Origin: Candidatus Aegiribacteria sp.
Lineage (GTDB): Bacteria; Fermentibacterota; Fermentibacteria; Fermentibacterales; JCC-6
Direction of reading: 5' to 3'
Assembly (NCBI GenBank): GCA_030600975.1
Contig: JAUVUL010000086.1
Span: 1 to 7,168 of the forward strand
DNA length: 7,168 nt
This document shows positions 5,425-7,168 of the stretch, in pieces (within the stretch, counting starts at the first letter, position 1; each line of letters starts with the position of its first letter). Both the position numbers and the translations under genes were made by a program. Under the pieces are notes generated by a model. That model ran no database searches, had not been told where the DNA came from, and worked only from the letters and a program-made list of their open reading frames with translations.

Positions 5425-7168
5425 TTGAAGTCGATTGTATTACTTTTTGTCTTAACGATCTGCGCTTCCCCTGATGCTGCAGATCTCGTGTATCCGGAAG
5501 CCCGTGTGTCCGATCACGTGGATGATTACTTCGGAACACTCGTTCCTGATCCCTACAGGTGGCTCGAGGATGTGAACTCCGTGGAAACACTGGACTGGAT
5601 AGCTGCCCAGAACGAGCTCTGGGACAGCTTCATCGAGGTTGTTCCACGCAGAGACTGGATACGGGAGAGGCTCGAGGAACTCTACGACTACCAGCGTTAC
5701 TCGATGCCCTACAGGAGAGGTGAGCTCTACTTTTTTAATCTCAATGACGGGCTTCAGGATCACTCCCTGTTCTGCTACCGCAAGAGCCATGATGGTGAAC
5801 CGGTTGTGCTTATCGACCCGAACGAGTTCCCCGAGGAGGAAAGGCTTTCTCTTGCAGGAACCAGTGTAACCGACGACGGTGAGCTGCTCGCCTGGGCGAC
5901 CAGCGTGAGCGGGTCGGACTGGTCCACCTGGTACGTGATGGATATCGAGACACATACTAACCTGGGTGATACCATCCAATGGATCAAGGGCGGTGTCAGC
6001 TGGACCGCCGACAACACGGGTTTTTACTATACCAGGTACGAAGAGCCCGAAGAGGGGCAGGAATATCTCGAGCGTAACGAGAATCAGAGGATCTTCTTTC
6101 ATAGACTCGGCACCTTGCAGGAGCAGGACAGTTTGGTTTACGAGCGGCCGGACAAGCCTGAGTGGTTGTTGGGAGCCTATGAAACGGAAGACGGCAGGTA
6201 CCTAATAATATGGATCTGGGATTCGGGCCTTGTGAGGAAAAATGGAATTTTCTACATTGATCTTCTATCGGAGGATAAACAGGTGGTGGAGCTTCTTGGG
6301 GATTTTGACGCACAATACTCCATAGTCGGCAACATCGGTGAGGAATTCTATATCCGCACAAATCTTGACGCTCCACACGAAAGGATTATCTGCATCGACA
6401 TCACCGAACCTTCCAGGGAGAATTGGAGAGAGATCGTACCCGAGGCAGAGGAGATACTGGAGTGGGCTTCCATCATGAACAACAGCGAGTCGCTGGTACT
6501 CCGATACTCGTGGGATGCCTACAACAGAGTGTATCTGTATGACATTAATGGTGAGTTTCAGAATGAACTTGGATTTCCCTGCCGGGGAACAGTGTGGGGC
6601 TTCTGGGGTTTTCAGTCGGACACCGAGGCTTTCTACCTGTTCAGCTCCCTCCTCCATCCGGGAGAAATTTACAGTTATAACTTCGAAACTGGTGAGAGCA
6701 CTTTCCTCTGGGCACCCGAGATAAACGCAGATCTTTCCGGATACGAGGAAGAACAGATTTTCTATGAGAGCCACGACGGAACGATGATCCCGATGTTTCT
6801 GGTCTACCCGAAGGGCATTGAGCTGGACGGGTCGAACCCCACACTTATGATCGGTTACGGAGGGTTCGGGGTTTCGATGAGCCCCTGGTTCAGCACCTCC
6901 AGACTTGTCTGGCTGGAAATGGGCGGAATCTACGCTCTTCCCTGCATCCGAGGCGGTGGAGAATATGGTGTGGAGTGGCACATGGCGGGAATCAAGGAGA
7001 ATCGTCCGGTTGCATTCGGCGATTTCATCAGTGCGGCGGAGTACCTTATAGAGGAGGGGTACACCTCGACACCGAAGCTGGTCATCTCCGGGGGCTCCAA
7101 CGGGGGAACCCTGGTTGCGGCATGCCTGAACATGAGACCAGACCTGTTCGGTGCGGCTGCTCCCTCCA
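5425..7168 (+). CDS. Prolyl oligopeptidase (S9A) with signal peptide, 3' end missing
   Basis: A serine peptidase of the prolyl oligopeptidase family, which cleaves short peptides after proline. The first 581 residues are visible of about 700 expected, and the frame runs off the right edge. The N-terminus (MKSIVLLFVLTICASPDA) is a short basic-hydrophobic signal peptide, probably cut near residues 15-20, so the enzyme should act in the periplasm or outside. Next come the family N-terminal motif DPYRWLEDVNSVETLDWI (from about residue 40), a beta-propeller region (about 75-430), and the alpha/beta-hydrolase domain beginning near SHDGTMIP. That domain contains YGGFG (about 477-481), IRGGGEYG (R509 onward), DFISAAEYL and the nucleophile elbow SGGSNGG with catalytic Ser S558. 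The catalytic Asp and His lie beyond the window. The TTG start is chosen because GGAGGA lies 5 bases upstream; the next in-frame ATG is at 5704 and would remove the signal peptide and part of the propeller lead-in. The gene is last of four tightly spaced genes. Confidence 0.93.
   Translation, partial: MKSIVLLFVLTICASPDAADLVYPEARVSDHVDDYFGTLVPDPYRWLEDVNSVETLDWIAAQNELWDSFIEVVPRRDWIRERLEELYDYQRYSMPYRRGELYFFNLNDGLQDHSLFCYRKSHDGEPVVLIDPNEFPEEERLSLAGTSVTDDGELLAWATSVSGSDWSTWYVMDIETHTNLGDTIQWIKGGVSWTADNTGFYYTRYEEPEEGQEYLERNENQRIFFHRLGTLQEQDSLVYERPDKPEWLLGAYETEDGRYLIIWIWDSGLVRKNGIFYIDLLSEDKQVVELLGDFDAQYSIVGNIGEEFYIRTNLDAPHERIICIDITEPSRENWREIVPEAEEILEWASIMNNSESLVLRYSWDAYNRVYLYDINGEFQNELGFPCRGTVWGFWGFQSDTEAFYLFSSLLHPGEIYSYNFETGESTFLWAPEINADLSGYEEEQIFYESHDGTMIPMFLVYPKGIELDGSNPTLMIGYGGFGVSMSPWFSTSRLVWLEMGGIYALPCIRGGGEYGVEWHMAGIKENRPVAFGDFISAAEYLIEEGYTSTPKLVISGGSNGGTLVAACLNMRPDLFGAAAPS

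Noticed and set aside
5452..6102. Minus-strand open frame of 216 codons
   Set aside because: It is antisense to the 5' half of the peptidase gene and shows no family motif. It is probably a by-product of the codon usage on the + strand.
6265..6981. Long open frame on the minus strand (238 codons)
   Set aside because: It lies wholly antisense to the prolyl oligopeptidase, whose motifs are unmistakable. Its translation shows no recognisable domain.

Overview
This window comes from a bacterium with moderate GC content. It carries five protein-coding genes, all on the + strand. The first is cut by the left edge and the last by the right edge. No rRNA, tRNA, CRISPR array, insertion sequence or phage gene is visible. 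I cannot name the host. A large soluble TPR-PAS-hybrid histidine kinase, a secreted prolyl oligopeptidase and a compact layout would fit many Gram-negative or deep-branching candidate phyla, but this is only an inference.

Layout: (1) positions 1-500 hold the 3' end of a purine permease of the NCS2/AzgA type. (2) Positions 501-701 are a spacer with no recognisable terminator. It carries a good sigma70-like promoter (TTGACC, 16 bp, TCTAAT) placed so that transcription would begin just before the ribosome binding site of the next gene. (3) Positions 702-3437 encode a 911-residue cytoplasmic signalling protein: a TPR array, a coiled coil, PAS, a histidine-kinase core, then a receiver domain. (4) Positions 3441-4190 encode a metallo-beta-lactamase-fold hydrolase of the COG1237 type. 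(5) Positions 4213-5391 encode a class I/II PLP-dependent aminotransferase. (6) Positions 5425 to the right edge encode a prolyl oligopeptidase (S9A) with a signal peptide and a TTG start behind a strong Shine-Dalgarno sequence.

Genes 3-6 are separated by only 3, 22 and 33 bases and show no terminator between them, so they could be one transcription unit driven by the promoter near 654-681. A plausible but unproven reading is a sensor gene followed by peptide and amino-acid catabolic enzymes: the peptidase releases peptides outside the cytoplasm and the aminotransferase processes amino acids inside. No separate DNA-binding response regulator is present in the window.

The most notable observation is in the kinase. 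The phospho-accepting His (H553), its Asp/Asn neighbours and the complete receiver site (D799, D800, D845, S872, K895) are intact. The ATP-binding half has lost essentially every nucleotide-binding signature: the N-box Asn is Val, the G1-box Asp is Ala and its first Gly is Ser, and both G2-box Gly are Asp and Arg. The fold and reading frame are preserved. It looks like a histidine pseudokinase that may work as a phosphotransfer or phosphatase module rather than as an autokinase.
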